DNA of 64,000 nt. Source: Armillaria gallica (Eukaryota > Basidiomycota > Agaricomycetes > Agaricales > Physalacriaceae). Positions 37,260 to 48,178 of the stretch are shown here, piece by piece. The number at the start of each line of letters is the position of its first letter. Within the stretch, counting starts at the first letter, position 1. The stretch lies in NCBI GenBank assembly GCA_037576215.1, contig JBANDB010000005.1:5022001-5086000 (forward strand), written 5' to 3'. A program made the translations under genes and the position numbers. Under the pieces are notes generated by a model. It had not been told where the DNA came from, ran no database searches, and saw only the letters and a list, made by a program, of their open reading frames with translations.

Positions 37260-37332
37260 AACCACGCTGACAACCACGCAGCCACGCAGCCACGTTCCAC
37301 GCGACCACGCAGCCACGCAAGCTACCACGCGG
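37260..37332. repeat. CCACGC cluster 3 (8 copies)
   Basis: Seven CCACGC and one CCACGT in 72 bp, in the same orientation as cluster 2, which lies about 500 bp to the left. The AT-rich DNA between the clusters (36.85-37.2 kb) holds no gene. Confidence 0.8.
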
Positions 37333-38123
37333 AATTCTTCTTGCCCCAACTTCCTCTTTTGCTCTCATCACTGCCACGGACGTTGTTCGATTCTCTCTTC
37401 TAACTATTTCCTATGTTCCATATCACCAGGTTACGTCGAATACGGTGAAATCATGTTTTTACAATCTTGACATCTCAAGATTGCATGGATTTATTTCCAC
37501 CCTTCCTTGCAAGTCCTGGATATGGATATCAAGTCGAAATTTCAGATGGACTCTATTCTGGTCACTGGTGCTAGTCTTGCGTTCATGCATCTCAAAGGGT
37601 AATGCGTTTTAATGTAGGTGATTACTACTCCTTTCATAGATGCCCTTGCACTGACAACGTGAGTCACAGATTCAATCCTAACGAGTAGAATAGATCAAAG
37701 GAGTGTTCCAAGAAGGGGTCTGGGCAGGAAGAGCACGCCCATCGACTGTATTAGTTTCGTGTGTTTTTTATTCTTTATCCTCTCGTATTCTAAGTGCGGG
37801 AATACCACAGGATGGTTGTACCGTACGAAAACGATGTATCATTGTCTATTCAAAGCAATACGACGGATATGCACTCCACGTCGACCTAGTCTCCAGTGTC
37901 CACTCCAGTAGAACTCGGTAAGATCCTGTTCAAACGAAGCTTTCTGGGCGGTGTGCGCTTCTACTAGATCGGCGACTTGAGCGATGACTGTCACTCTGTA
38001 TGGGATCCAAGATCTTGGACTTATCGAATAACGACCTCTCCCGGTGAGCGTGGAGGGAACAGCTTGACAATATAAGCGGTTGCGTGGTACTCCCGACTTG
38101 GATGACGAATACACAACGCGATC
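37333..38123. other. Region with a possible minus-strand coding relic
   Basis: The minus strand at 38120-37840 reads NRLYCQAVPSTLTGRGR, VTVIAQVADLVEAHTAQKA and SFEQDLTEFYWSGHWRLG without stops. It looks protein-like, but I cannot assign a family. No exon context was found. Confidence 0.2.
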
Positions 38124-38390
38124 CAACAAGGTTTCAGATAGAGAAAAGAACGCTGTTGAAAGCGGTTCAAGGCCCTGGATGAAACCCATATCTGGGGAAA
38201 AGCTGGTTTATCATCTCACATCTTAAAGACGTCGAGGGTATAAAATTCTCCATTCTAACTTCTTCATCGGCGGTTATCCACTTGTGTGCACAACATCAAT
38301 TCTTTCACAATCAAATCTCAAATGACGATACTTCTAACTCGAAGCGTTCGGCCGTTGAACTGAACATGTTGACAAACTCTTCACTAGGAA
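38124..38390 (+). pseudogene. Copy of the 3' end of the MDR oxidoreductase gene
   Basis: Matches 18469-18749, including the last 35 or so codons (EKNAVESGS, GEKLVYHLTS), the stop and the 3' flank. No other part of the gene is present. Homology ends at CACTAGGAA, exactly where the 18-kb locus continues into a segment that reappears at 41299. Confidence 0.85.
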
Positions 38391-40510
38391 CTAGCTGGTG
38401 AGGGCCAACACATATGTGTGGCATGACCGAGTCCTATGCGTACTGAGGATTGTTGTTCATTCCTGAAGTACATATTCATCTCAGCCATGTCATATACGAG
38501 CTATGTACCCGTATCCTACATTAGCTCAGTTAGTGATGAAATGCAGTGTACCTCAAAAGAAAGCACACCTTCCGTACGTACTATGATTCTGGTGTCTATA
38601 GTTCCACGCGTCAATACCTGCTTCGCTTTGTGAATGTGTGAAAACAATGGGAGCATCGTTTTAATTCTAGACGCGCACACGAGCCAACTGTGCCAAAGTT
38701 AGAGGAATGACCGCAACACGTCGGCAAGGTATTCCTTTATACACAGTTTGGAGCAAAATGGGTCCACAGGCTCCGATTGGCAAGAGATGCTCTGAGACAG
38801 AGTGGTATGAATACCCCTCGCAGGAGGCCAAGGGGAGTCATGGATGGTCAAGGTGCGGAATATACCATGCATACACTACCGTTCATCAGCCAAAATGATG
38901 AGATGTCCCGTAAATCCAAAGTAGAAGGCATATGGATAGCCGCTGTCAGATACTATAGATATGAGAAAGTAACTAAAAATACAAAGATGAAAGTCAATGG
39001 GATAGGGAGAAAATCACCACACTCCAAATGAGTCAAACACCCGACACCGTCAACCAACCCCGAGTCGCCCTTAACAAACGGCGGCTATCTAATCAGCCGC
39101 GACGGGCTAAACGGAGTTAGAGGAAGGCGTCCGGTGGTTAACTCCTGATTTCCATGATGCAGAGTTGCGTCGAGGCTAAAAAGTAGCCCAAGTCAAGATT
39201 GAAACGCCCTGGGTACCGAAAAACTCACAATACAAAGAGATGTCCGCTGTGACCGGGGCCCACACACCTAAAGAGAGTGAGGGTTAGCACCCAGATAGCA
39301 GATATAAATCAAGCAGAAAGACATACCTGTTCATGACCTGAGGGACATCCCATAGAAGTGCAGTGTCTATTCTGCAGTCCTTGTCAGCTTCAAAGACATG
39401 CAAGCTTGTGATACTCACCATCGCGCTATGCTCGCTGGTCGTTGAAAGTTGAAACATCGCGACAGAACGTACTAGGTTGTTGTCGAGCTTCCATTGTAAA
39501 GGATTCTTCCCTAAACAGCCTTCGGCCTAAGCTTGAATGATTAGCAGCGAATCAAGCCGTTGACGTGACAGCGTACCCTGTGACTACTCTTATCTAGTTC
39601 TATACCCCATCGTTAAGTACTATCTGCCTGGCACCACACCTTCACTTGCCGGATGTCGATCCGTCGTAGTGGCGCAAAAATCGACATCCTCGATGGTTGT
39701 CACATCATTGGAGTACAAGTCGGTAATTGAACATTAGCAAATAACATAGTTGTAAATAGCAGCCACATACATACCTTGCAGTCCTGTACTTCATAGTGTG
39801 GCCATCAACCAACGGCACTGTTTCCCTGCTTGCCAGACGCGTTGATATGGCGTATTACATAGCACTGGAAATCAAGAAAACATACCTTGTCCCATGTAAT
39901 TCGACCATATGGAGCGGAAGGACGTTAAACACAGGAGGGAGAGAGAAATTTTGGAAACAGACATTCAAATTGCATTCAAAATGACCGGCGGCTGTGAGCT
40001 AGTGAAGAGACAAGACAGGGCAGTGTACGAATGGAAATATTCTCACGGGTATGGCCAGGTGCAAATTTCGGCAAAAGCAGTGATTCCCCGAATAGATTTT
40101 CCCACAGGGGTCTCGCATTTGCATAATAACCGATATCCTATATTCAGGCTCATGTGTTATGTCTGTGGAGAATTCAAGTTTTCAAGTTTTCAAGTTGACA
40201 CGACCGTAGGGAGAGTCTTTTCAAGATTAATCAAGACACTCTGGTGTAGGTGTTAGTTTGTGTGTCTTTGTCTAATACATTTTGTGGGGTGAGGTCACCA
40301 GTTTGAACCTTGTTCCGGCCTTTTTTTCCCTCTCGTTTTGTCGCGCGATGCATTCACGGAAACTCTTGTCAATTTCAACAGAAAAATAAGGCTTTCAAAT
40401 GACTGGAGCTTGTTTATTATGAATCTCAACACCCAGTCCTTATATCTGGCTATGTCACAGTAAATCTGAATATCTGTTGACATAATATCTAAGTCCAGTG
40501 TTTATCACAG
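38391..40510. other. Unassigned DNA between the two halves of the duplicated segment
   Basis: No recognised gene. Minus-strand donor-like CATACCT sites occur near 39326, 39775 and 39880, similar to the mini-exon array further left. A 115-codon plus frame at 39909-40256 has no known motif. Confidence 0.3.
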
Positions 40511-41148
40511 TCATACATATTTGCTTTGGCTATGGGTAGGCTTGGGATGATTACAGATGCATAGCGTTGCTTTACCAGAGCCTTTGCATGTGTTCATAAG
40601 AGAACATGATGCTTCAACACAGGCACGGCAGCACTTCTTCTGCTGCCTTCCTTTTTTCAAGCCAGTAAAATTCATAGATCCACTGCTGTGTGACTTCAAT
40701 GATTCCAATGATCCTGGCATCAAAGGTGGCTGGAACAGCAATGGAAGTGATGTTGGGAGATTGTTTGTCATGATGTCGAAAAATCCACGAGGTGGATTTG
40801 TATGTATGCGCCATGTGAGTGTTGTGAGGCTGGAATTGGCATCAAGGTATGAATCTACTGTTTTAGGCTTCTCAAAGTGTTGAAATTGCTTGAAGAACCC
40901 ATGCACTCTGCTTCCAATCCCAATGCCTTTTGATTTGATAGCAAATTTGCCAGTTGCATCTTGAACTGAGGGTCCATAAGCGACAGAATCAGGCCAGGCT
41001 CCCTTTGATTTTTGCCCTGCTCCAGCATGAGCACCGCCATGGCCACCAGCCATGTTGTAGTCAGGTTGAAAGGGACATAAATGCGCAGCAACAAACCTTG
41101 AGCGAGACGCATCACAGGGTTATTATCGCAGTGATGGAATTGGAACAT
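40511..41148 (-). pseudogene. C-terminal part of a transposon-type protein with a cysteine cluster
   Basis: The minus strand reads a protein-like stretch: CDNNPVMRLAQGLLLRIYVP, a Gly/Ala/His-rich part, and a C-terminal cysteine cluster (CCRACVEASC, then CICNHP) that may bind zinc. It lies downstream, on the same strand, of the transposon-type gene at 59048-61764, whose C-terminal piece lies at 41544-41624. It may be a later exon or a second gene of the same element. I do not recognise the family. The frame shift near 41053 suggests decay or an intron. Confidence 0.35.
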
Positions 41149-41298
41149 GTGTGTACCATTGCCAGATATATTGATGTGAGAACAAACTGCCTAAGACATA
41201 TTGATTTCTGATTGGCCAATGCATATGTATGAGCTATGTACAAATTGGGACATAACCTCTCCATAGGCACCGAACATGAGCCTATATTCATAGGACTC

Positions 41299-41386
41299 GG
41301 AATGGCACATTCAGAGTTCAAATGCAGAAGACTCTGCCTAAAATGCCGCATGAGATATCATATGCCAAGTAGCCTCAACATATTAT
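41299..41386. repeat. 88-bp segment also found at 18746-18834
   Basis: GGAATGGCACATTCAGAGTT onward matches the sequence that directly follows the duplicated MDR 3' flank at 18.7 kb. It lies 2.9 kb from the partner copy at 38124-38390. Confidence 0.85.
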
Positions 41387-41543
41387 GGCCACCGGCAACA
41401 CCTGGTTCCAGAATGTGAGCTGACTAAGCCCATTTTCAGCTATTTTGATGGCAAATCGATGTTAATTGCTTCAACACTCATTGATAGACTGTCCTACCAC
41501 CTCATATAGTTCCATATGAGTTCAAGTATATAGTAGTACTAAT

Positions 41544-41624
41544 TTACCTGGAATAAAACTCATCTTCACTGTCATCCTGCCCTTCAACATCAACATCTAT
41601 GATCTCTTCTTGGCTGCTTTCAAC
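41544..41624 (-). pseudogene. C-terminal piece of the transposon-type gene split by the gypsy element
   Basis: If the 17.4-kb retrotransposon and one CCCAG copy are removed, the minus-strand frame runs directly from EYAGAETG (59048 side) into VESSQEEIIDVDVEGQDD and SEDEFYSR, then TAA or a GTAAAT donor. This shows where the host gene was broken. Confidence 0.75.
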
Positions 41625-41629
41625 CCCAG

Positions 41630-42073
41630 TGTAAGACCCGAACTTTCAATCTAGGGTAATGCAACAGCTGTATCGTGTTCATACAGTCACCGTTGAGTCC
41701 TGTGATGATTGACCATCAAGATTTGACTAATAGCGCTTAGCAAGAAGGAACGTGTTTCGGTATGAATAAACTTTAGCTCAAAGCTAGGGAATATACAGCT
41801 TTGAGTAAACTACTTATATACTAAAGTGAGGGTCCTCTAAAGGGTACTAAGATGAGGGTACTGTGTTAGAAAGTGAATAAGCCAAGTACACGGTAGCCGA
41901 GAAATCATACGTGTCAGTGGAGTAAGTGGAGCTCCGTGAAGCAAGCAGAGCTTATGATGATGTGAAGATTTATGAAGGCTCCCCAGGAGTCACGGGTCTG
42001 AAGATAAGATGTGAGTAAGCATCTTATCTTATCCTGATAAGATAAGATGCTTGAAAATGAATAAATCGTAACA
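41630..42073 (-). repeat. 3' LTR of the outer gypsy element
   Basis: 444 bp, pairs with 58600-59042. It contains the inverted pair ATCTTATCTTATC/GATAAGATAAGAT near its left-coordinate end (42022-42050). On the minus strand it is preceded by the polypurine tract at 42074-42084. Confidence 0.95.
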
Positions 42074-42090
42074 TTACCCCCCTGTTAAGG
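42074..42090 (-). promoter_or_regulatory. Polypurine tract of the outer element
   Basis: On the minus strand CAGGGGGGTAA abuts the start of the 3' LTR, the expected site for plus-strand priming in LTR retrotransposons. Confidence 0.7.
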
Positions 42091-42514
42091 CAGGTGTCCC
42101 AACTGCCAGTATGTCAGCGTTCCGTCTACTTCATTGTCATGCCGTCCCTAGAGATCTCTTGGTAGAGGTTTTGAAGAAATGCCATATGGGCTGCAGCTTG
42201 CCCCCGGGGCCCTTACAACAAGTCACCTTGACGGGGAGAGAGGATTTTCCATATGGTGGTGACGTGAGTGGTAAACTAGAAGAAATGGAGTGTATGATTG
42301 TTGTAAGAAGTCGTGAGTGAGGGTCCATTGCTATCCCCCATTATAGGGCTTGATCTCTTTATCGGGCGGGTTCCAACTGTTGTTATGGGATTTCTTTTGC
42401 TTCGTACGGCGGTTTCGAATATGTCAAAGGGTCGTCGTTGCCACCAAATTGATCTCAGTCCAGTTGTTGGTCATACCAAACTTGGTGCCCAGAGAATGGT
42501 TCCGTATAGGATTG

Positions 42515-45399
42515 CTAATCTCCTGTGTCATGCTCAATACGATTCACCTTCGAGGCAAGGTACTCGTCGACAAGTTCTTCTGTGTCCATGTCTTCTTCCT
42601 TTACCCAGCTGTTCGATTCTGGTCCATATCCTTTCCATTTGATGAAGTAGTCTGTGACCCAGTGCGATGGTTCGCCAGCCTTTCCTCGGACCTTTCGGTC
42701 TCTACTGTTGAGTACTTGCTCGATTTCGTAGTGCTCCTCCCCGTCAATAAGATCGGGTGGTGGCAGAGGCGGCTGTTCCTGGTTCGGGAACGTGGGTGGT
42801 GTGTAAGGAATCAGGAGGGATTTGTTGAATACTGGATGGATACGCCAGCCTGTGGGGAGCTTTAATTTGTATGCCGAAGCTCTGATCTTGGCGATGATGG
42901 GGAATGGGCCCATTCTTTTGTCTGTGAGTTTTTTCTTGGGACATGGGAGATTAAGGTTGGTTGTGTCGAGCCATACCTTGTCTCCTACCTTGTATTCCAC
43001 TGCAGGTCGTTTCTTTTTGTTGTATTGGGCTTTCATCTGGTCAGCAGCTTTTTCGAGTGCTTGCTTTGCTTCGGCATGGATTTTCTGTATTTCTGAAACG
43101 AATGTGTTAGAGGCCGGTGTTCTGAAGGGTGCTCAGGGTTTTGCGCCAGGGAGAAGATCAGTGTTATAGCCGTAGTTAATCTCGAAGGGACTTTTGCCCA
43201 TAGCGGAGTGGATGCGGTTATTGTGAGAGAAGGCCGCAAGGGAGAGCCATTCAACCCAATCATTTTGGCAGTGATTGATGAAGATTCGGAGGTATTTTTC
43301 AATCTCCTGATTTACTCGTTCAGTCTGTCCATCAGTCTGTGGGTGATAGGCGGTGGATACGTTTGCCTTAATTTGAAGCAAGTCATAAAGGTCTTTCATG
43401 AACTTGGATACGAACATGGTGCCTCGGTCAGAGATGACCACTTGAGGCATTCCATGTCTAGCGTACACTTCGTCTCGTAGGATCTTGGCCCACCCTTCTG
43501 ATGACATCTCTGTTGTGCATGCGATAGGTATGATCTCTTTGGAGAATCGGTCGACGATCACCAGGATTGCGTCAAAACCTTTACTCTTTGGTAGACCAGT
43601 GACCATGTTGATGGAGATATGAGTCCAGGGTCGGGATGGAATGGTGTTTGGATGAAGTGGTGCTGCCTTTGCCTGAGTGCTTGACTTGACTCGCTGGCAC
43701 GTTTTGCAACCGTGGACATAATCCTCTATGTCTTTTTTCATCTTGGGCCACCAATATTCTCGTAAGACGAGTTCTTTCGTCTTTTCAATGCTGGGGTGTT
43801 CTGCTGTAATGTGGTTGTGAAATTGCGCGATTATTTCACCTTGTAACACGTGGTCGGATGGCACATAAATGCGGGAGTCGTAATAGATCAGCCCATCATC
43901 CTGTTTCATTCCTCAGTCGTGGTTAAGGGAAGTCGCAACATTCTTGTCCCATCGGTGGTGGTCGAGCATGGCTTGCTTTATCTTGGTGTGAATTTCCTCG
44001 ATAGTGGGCATGACTAGTGCCCTAAAGTGCTCGGGTTTGAGGATGGTAATTTCATTGTTGTCCTCCTTTCCTTGTTTGTGATCTGCTCTGCGACTGAGTA
44101 AGTCAGCCTTTTTGTTTGCGGTTCCTGGTTTGTGGTGTAGCGTGAAATGGTATTCGGCAAGCTCTGTTACCCAACGTGCTTGTCGTCAGTTTAGCTTCTG
44201 AGGTTTTCAGAAATACTGGAGATTCTGATAATCTGTCCAGATTTAGAAATCCTTTGCTGCTCCCATTAGGTAGTGCATCCACTTGTCCAACACAAGCATG
44301 ATTGTGAGCAGCTCTTTGTTGTAAATTTCATAATTTCGTTCTGTAATTGTGAGGGATTTGGACAGAAATGCGACTGGGCACCATTTGCTGTCCTGTTCCT
44401 GGCATAGAACCGCTCCTACGGCTCCTTCGCTGGCATCTGCTTCTATGTGAAACCTGCCATCTTCTGTGGGTATTGCCAATATCACTTCTTTGGCCAGCAG
44501 TCTCTTCAACTCTTCAAATGCGTCCTGTTGTGCTTTTCCCCATTTCCATGGATCGTTTCCTGTCAGCTGGGTCATCGGCTTGACGACCTTGCTGTATCCT
44601 TTGATGAAACGTCTGTAGAAATTGGTAAAGCCTAAGAACGACTGGAGTTGTACTTTCTTGACTGGCACAGGCCATTCTGTGATTCCTGCAATTTTGACTG
44701 GGTCCATTCGGATGCTTCCTTCACTGATGATGACTCTGAGGTATTCTGTCTCCAAGGTTTCGAACTCGCATTTCTCTGCTTTAAGGAATAGCTTGTTCTT
44801 TCGTAGGAGTCTTAGGACCTCGCATGTGATGCGGCGGTGCTCTTCTTTGGTTTTGGACATGATAAGGATATCATCAAGATAGATGGTGATGGCTCCTGAT
44901 GCAACAAGATCTTTGAAGATATCATTCATCATCCACTGGAAGGTGGCAGGTGAATTTGTGAGCCCAAAGAACATAACCGTGGGTTCGAATAACCCCCAAT
45001 TAGTTCTAAATGCCGCCTTCCACTCGTCACCACTCTTGATGCATATGTTGTTGTATCCCCATCTGACGTCGAGCTTGGAAAAATACTTGGCACCCCGCAA
45101 CTTGTCCATTAGTTCTGAGATTAAAGGAAGCGGATAACAGTTTTTAATCGTCATCTCATTGAGCTTCTGATAATCCTGGACTGGTTGCAGCTTACCATCC
45201 TTCTTTTTAACGAAGAAGAATGGTGAGGCCATGGGTGACTTGGATGGTCATATTTGGCCGCTCGATAGGTTTTCATTCAAAAACTTGTCGAGTTCTACCT
45301 ATTCGTTTCTGTTCAAAGGGTAGACCTTGCAATCCAGATTGGCGCTCGCATTGGGAGTGAGTTCGATAGCATGGTCCCACGTTTTCAGTTCAGGGAGTT
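42515..45399 (-). pseudogene. Outer element pol, 3' part: RT, RNase H, integrase, chromodomain
   Basis: Reverse transcriptase (45232-44243) has FFFVKKKDGKLQPVQDY, MFFGLTNSPATFQ and the YLDD catalytic box; RNase H follows with IEADAS. Integrase (43909-43133) has the HHCC-type zinc region (HNH..CKTCQRVK) and catalytic D-D-E residues (SINMV with Asn in place of the usual Asp; ISDRGTMF; ERVNQEIEKY). The last piece (43036-42515) has the GDKVWL motif and a C-terminal chromodomain (EEHYEIEQVLNSR, YFIKWKGYGPESNSW). Stops interrupt the frame at several places: before VELDKF, before PSKSP, after AAKDF, within the RNase H and connection region, before GMKQDD and before APFRT. Most lie where CGA or CAG would be expected. 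Not functional. Confidence 0.9.
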
Positions 45400-45924
45400 T
45401 GTTAGGGACGTGCCAAATAGACAGATGACTTGCACGAGCGGAGGTCCGCAGAGTGCGTGGGCTTTGGCGAAGCTATTAACAACGTCACCCTTGAGCCGAA
45501 GCCCTAAGATTGGATTGCGGAACGGAGTCCGCGGAGAGCGAAGGTTTGGATACAGTAAGGATAGTCCAACGGAGCAGAGGCCGCGGACTTCAAGAGCGAT
45601 AGATTAGACTTGGAGTCAGAGAGAGATTTTGGCTAAACCAAGTTGATATTCGAACTGAGTATCTACAAGTATTTCTACCGTATATATATGAGTAGGTAAA
45701 TCCGAGTCGGAGTCTGATGGACTCCGGCGCGGTGGTCTGTTCGCTACCGAATTCGGGTTCTAGAGTTAATATGTGAAATAGTAAAATGAAATGATAAATG
45801 AAATATCAAATGGAACAGTAATGGTCAGCGGTCGGAGGCCGCGGAGTCCGATAGTGAGGAATGCTAGAGTTACAATTGAAGTTGGAATGGGTGTGAAGCG
45901 GAGGCCGGCGGCATGCACGTAACA
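45400..45924 (-). repeat. 3' LTR of the inner gypsy element
   Basis: 525 bp, pairs with 53609-54131. It contains TATATATATG at 45681-45690, which could serve as a core promoter. This copy lies 160 bp upstream of the plus-strand gene at 46085 and could drive it. Confidence 0.95.
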
Positions 45925-45938
45925 GTATCCCCCCCTTA
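45925..45938 (-). promoter_or_regulatory. Polypurine tract of the inner element
   Basis: On the minus strand AAGGGGGGGATAC lies directly before the 3' LTR start (TGTTACG). Confidence 0.7.
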
Positions 45939-46084
45939 GTGTTCTTGCCCTCAAGAGCGCTGATTCCGATCGCCGATCAATATGGTATGCCTGACAGAAT
46001 TTTGAGCATGGGAATTTCGTCACTTAACTTCAAACTTCCACCATCTCTACTACTTTTGGAATTTCTTTCTCCTCACCATTCGTT

Positions 46085-47880
46085 ATGTCGCCGCCCATCG
46101 AATACCGACTTTCCGTAATGCCCAAGCCGTATGAGTTGGCCCCGACTCCTGAGGATATTACGATTGAGGAGATCGAAGCTCGGGCCGCCGCGGAGGAAAA
46201 TTATGTGGAGGCCGTAGCGAAACATGCTGTTTGGAAGGAGGCCAAGGCGGTGGCGGAGCGGGAGGAAAAATCGAGGTTGGGTCGTGAGGCGCAGGCTGCG
46301 AAAGTTGAGGCCTTGAAACAGAAGGCTGAGGAGAAGAGGAGGGCAGAGGAGAAGAGAAAGGAGGAGGAGCGTAAGGCAGAGGAGAAGCGACAGGAGGAGG
46401 AGCGGCTCCGTTTGTTGAAGGAGCAAAAGGATGCCGCGGAGGAGAAAAGGTTGGCTGATTTGAAGGCCAAGGAGGATGAGGAGGCCACGGAGAAGAAGAG
46501 GAAGGATGACTTAAAGAAAAAGGAGAAAAAGGATGCTGCGAAGAAACTGAGGAAGGAGCAAAAGAAAAAGGAGAGGGCGGAAAAGGCAGCAGAGTCCGTT
46601 AGGCCCCCGGATGCCGTGGAGTTGTTAAGGGAGGAGAAGGGGACTGATGGGGACAGTGAAGGGGAGTTGTCGGAGGCTTCGAAAGCACAAGCCCGTCAAT
46701 ACCTGAAGGAAAAACGCGAAGGGAAGCGGAGGGCGACGGATCCCGGAGTATCTCCTATGGAGGGGAGGAAGAGGAAGCGAACGACGAAGTCTGCAAGTGT
46801 AGTGGAGAGCGAGGAGGAGGGGGTGCCGAGTTCCAGTAAGAGGGTAAAGTTGGGGGTTGCGGGGCCCGCGGAGGGAGAAGATGAATTTTCGGGTAACAGT
46901 GAGTATTTCCTCTGCCGGTTTGTTGGTTGTTAACTTTGGTTTTAGAGCGCTGTATGCGGTGTCGTTTGGATGGCACCAAATGTTTCGCAAAACCGGCCTC
47001 CAAGAAGTTCAGTCGAGGACAGACTTGCTCGCACTGCAAGATTAAGAAGTCCGCATGTTCTTTCAACAAAGGAACTGCCTCCTCGCTCGCCGTCGGCTCC
47101 GATGAGGTTTCCGAGGTTCTCCACAACTTGGTGGCTACAGTGACTGTACTGGCTGGAAAAGTCAACAGTCTCACAGGCGAAGTCGCTTCCCTTCGGAGCC
47201 ACGTTGGGGATCTATGCGACAATTACCGTACCGAGGATCTCGAGTCCCCTTCTGATTTCTTGTCAGATTCCGAACCGGAGGAATGGAAGGCGTCTTGCGC
47301 AGAGCTACATGATTTGGAAGGGGTGAATAGCGAGGCGCTCCGGCGGGTGATGGGGTTCCGGCTGGACCGCGACATTGCGCAGCTGAGGCAAGGGGGTCTG
47401 TTGGAGCCCGAGAAGGTCGATCCCCAGGATCCGTACGAGATTGCCAATCGACAGTTCTGGTATGGCACCGGCGGCCCGCAGATGATTGAGACCATGAAGG
47501 TGCGACGGGAACTGTTCCAAGCTACAAGGAACGAGTTCTACAAGTTGGGAGGCCGTCAGTCCGAATGGCAGTTTTGGAAGGAGCACTTGCATAAACATTG
47601 CAAGGACTTCATGGTGGAGGATTCGGATCCGGAAGAGAAGGTTTTGGATGGTGAGGTTCGGAAAGGGCAGAAGCCATACGGAGATGACTTGGGCATTCCT
47701 GCCCTCGATAGCCTATTCGTCTTGGAGTCGGATCCCGCGGCGGCTTCCAGTGGAGAAGATGAGGGTGAGACTGGTGGTGAAGGATCGGGGTCTTCAGGAG
47801 GTGAGGGAAAGGTACCGGCAGGGGAAGAGGATGTGGATATGGCGGAGGCCGCGGGTACTGTGGATGACTCCAATGCCTGA
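46085..47880 (+). CDS. Antisense accessory gene of the inner retrotransposon: coiled-coil protein with paired zinc-cluster-like motif
   Basis: Two exons, 46085-46898 and 46946-47880, are joined by a 47-nt intron (GTGAGT donor, branch-like TTAAC, TTTTAG acceptor) and give 582 residues. Residues 25-185 are a highly charged Lys/Glu/Ala-rich coiled coil. After it comes a basic nuclear-localisation-like stretch (GRKRKRTTK). Exon 2 starts with a cysteine motif, CMRCRLDGTKC, then SCHC-type CSHCKIKKSAC spaced about 20 residues on. The CxxCx6C repeats recall fungal zinc-binuclear clusters, though longer. The C-terminal half is acidic, with FWYGTGGPQMIETM and WQFWKEHLHKHCKDF as the most distinctive parts. 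It runs opposite to gag-pol, within the LTRs, with no stops. It is probably a retained element-borne gene, perhaps DNA-binding. No homologous family is known to me with certainty. Confidence 0.75.
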
Positions 47881-48178
47881 GTACCTCTGGACGTCTTCCT
47901 TCTTGGAATTTTATACACGTATATAGAAGAGTTTTGTATGTTTTGAATGCATCGGGGCCCGCGGGGCCCTTTTCTTGTCGACTTGTAAATTGAAATAGTC
48001 AGTAGGAGTATGAATTTGCAATAGGGAGTAAGAAATGAATATGGAATACAGAGTACGGATTCCGCTGGAGCCCAGTCCCATTTAGGAAATGAATTTGCAA
48101 TAGTTTTTGTGGATTCTATTTGAAATAAGAGAGGTCGGAGCCGGTGGAGGCTGATAAATGTTACAGGTGGGAGAGAGG

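Noticed and set aside
36659..37332. CCACGC clusters as a CRISPR-like array
   Set aside because: Units are 6 bp with 2-7 bp spacers of no consistent length, there are no associated genes, and the context is eukaryotic.
38391..40510. An autonomous transposon as the cause of the split duplication
   Set aside because: No terminal repeats or transposase were found at the exact ends; only a possible 4-bp GGAA duplication, which is too short to be convincing.
45601..45900. LTR-internal frames as short genes
   Set aside because: They occur identically in both LTRs and carry no domain; they are regulatory sequence of the element.
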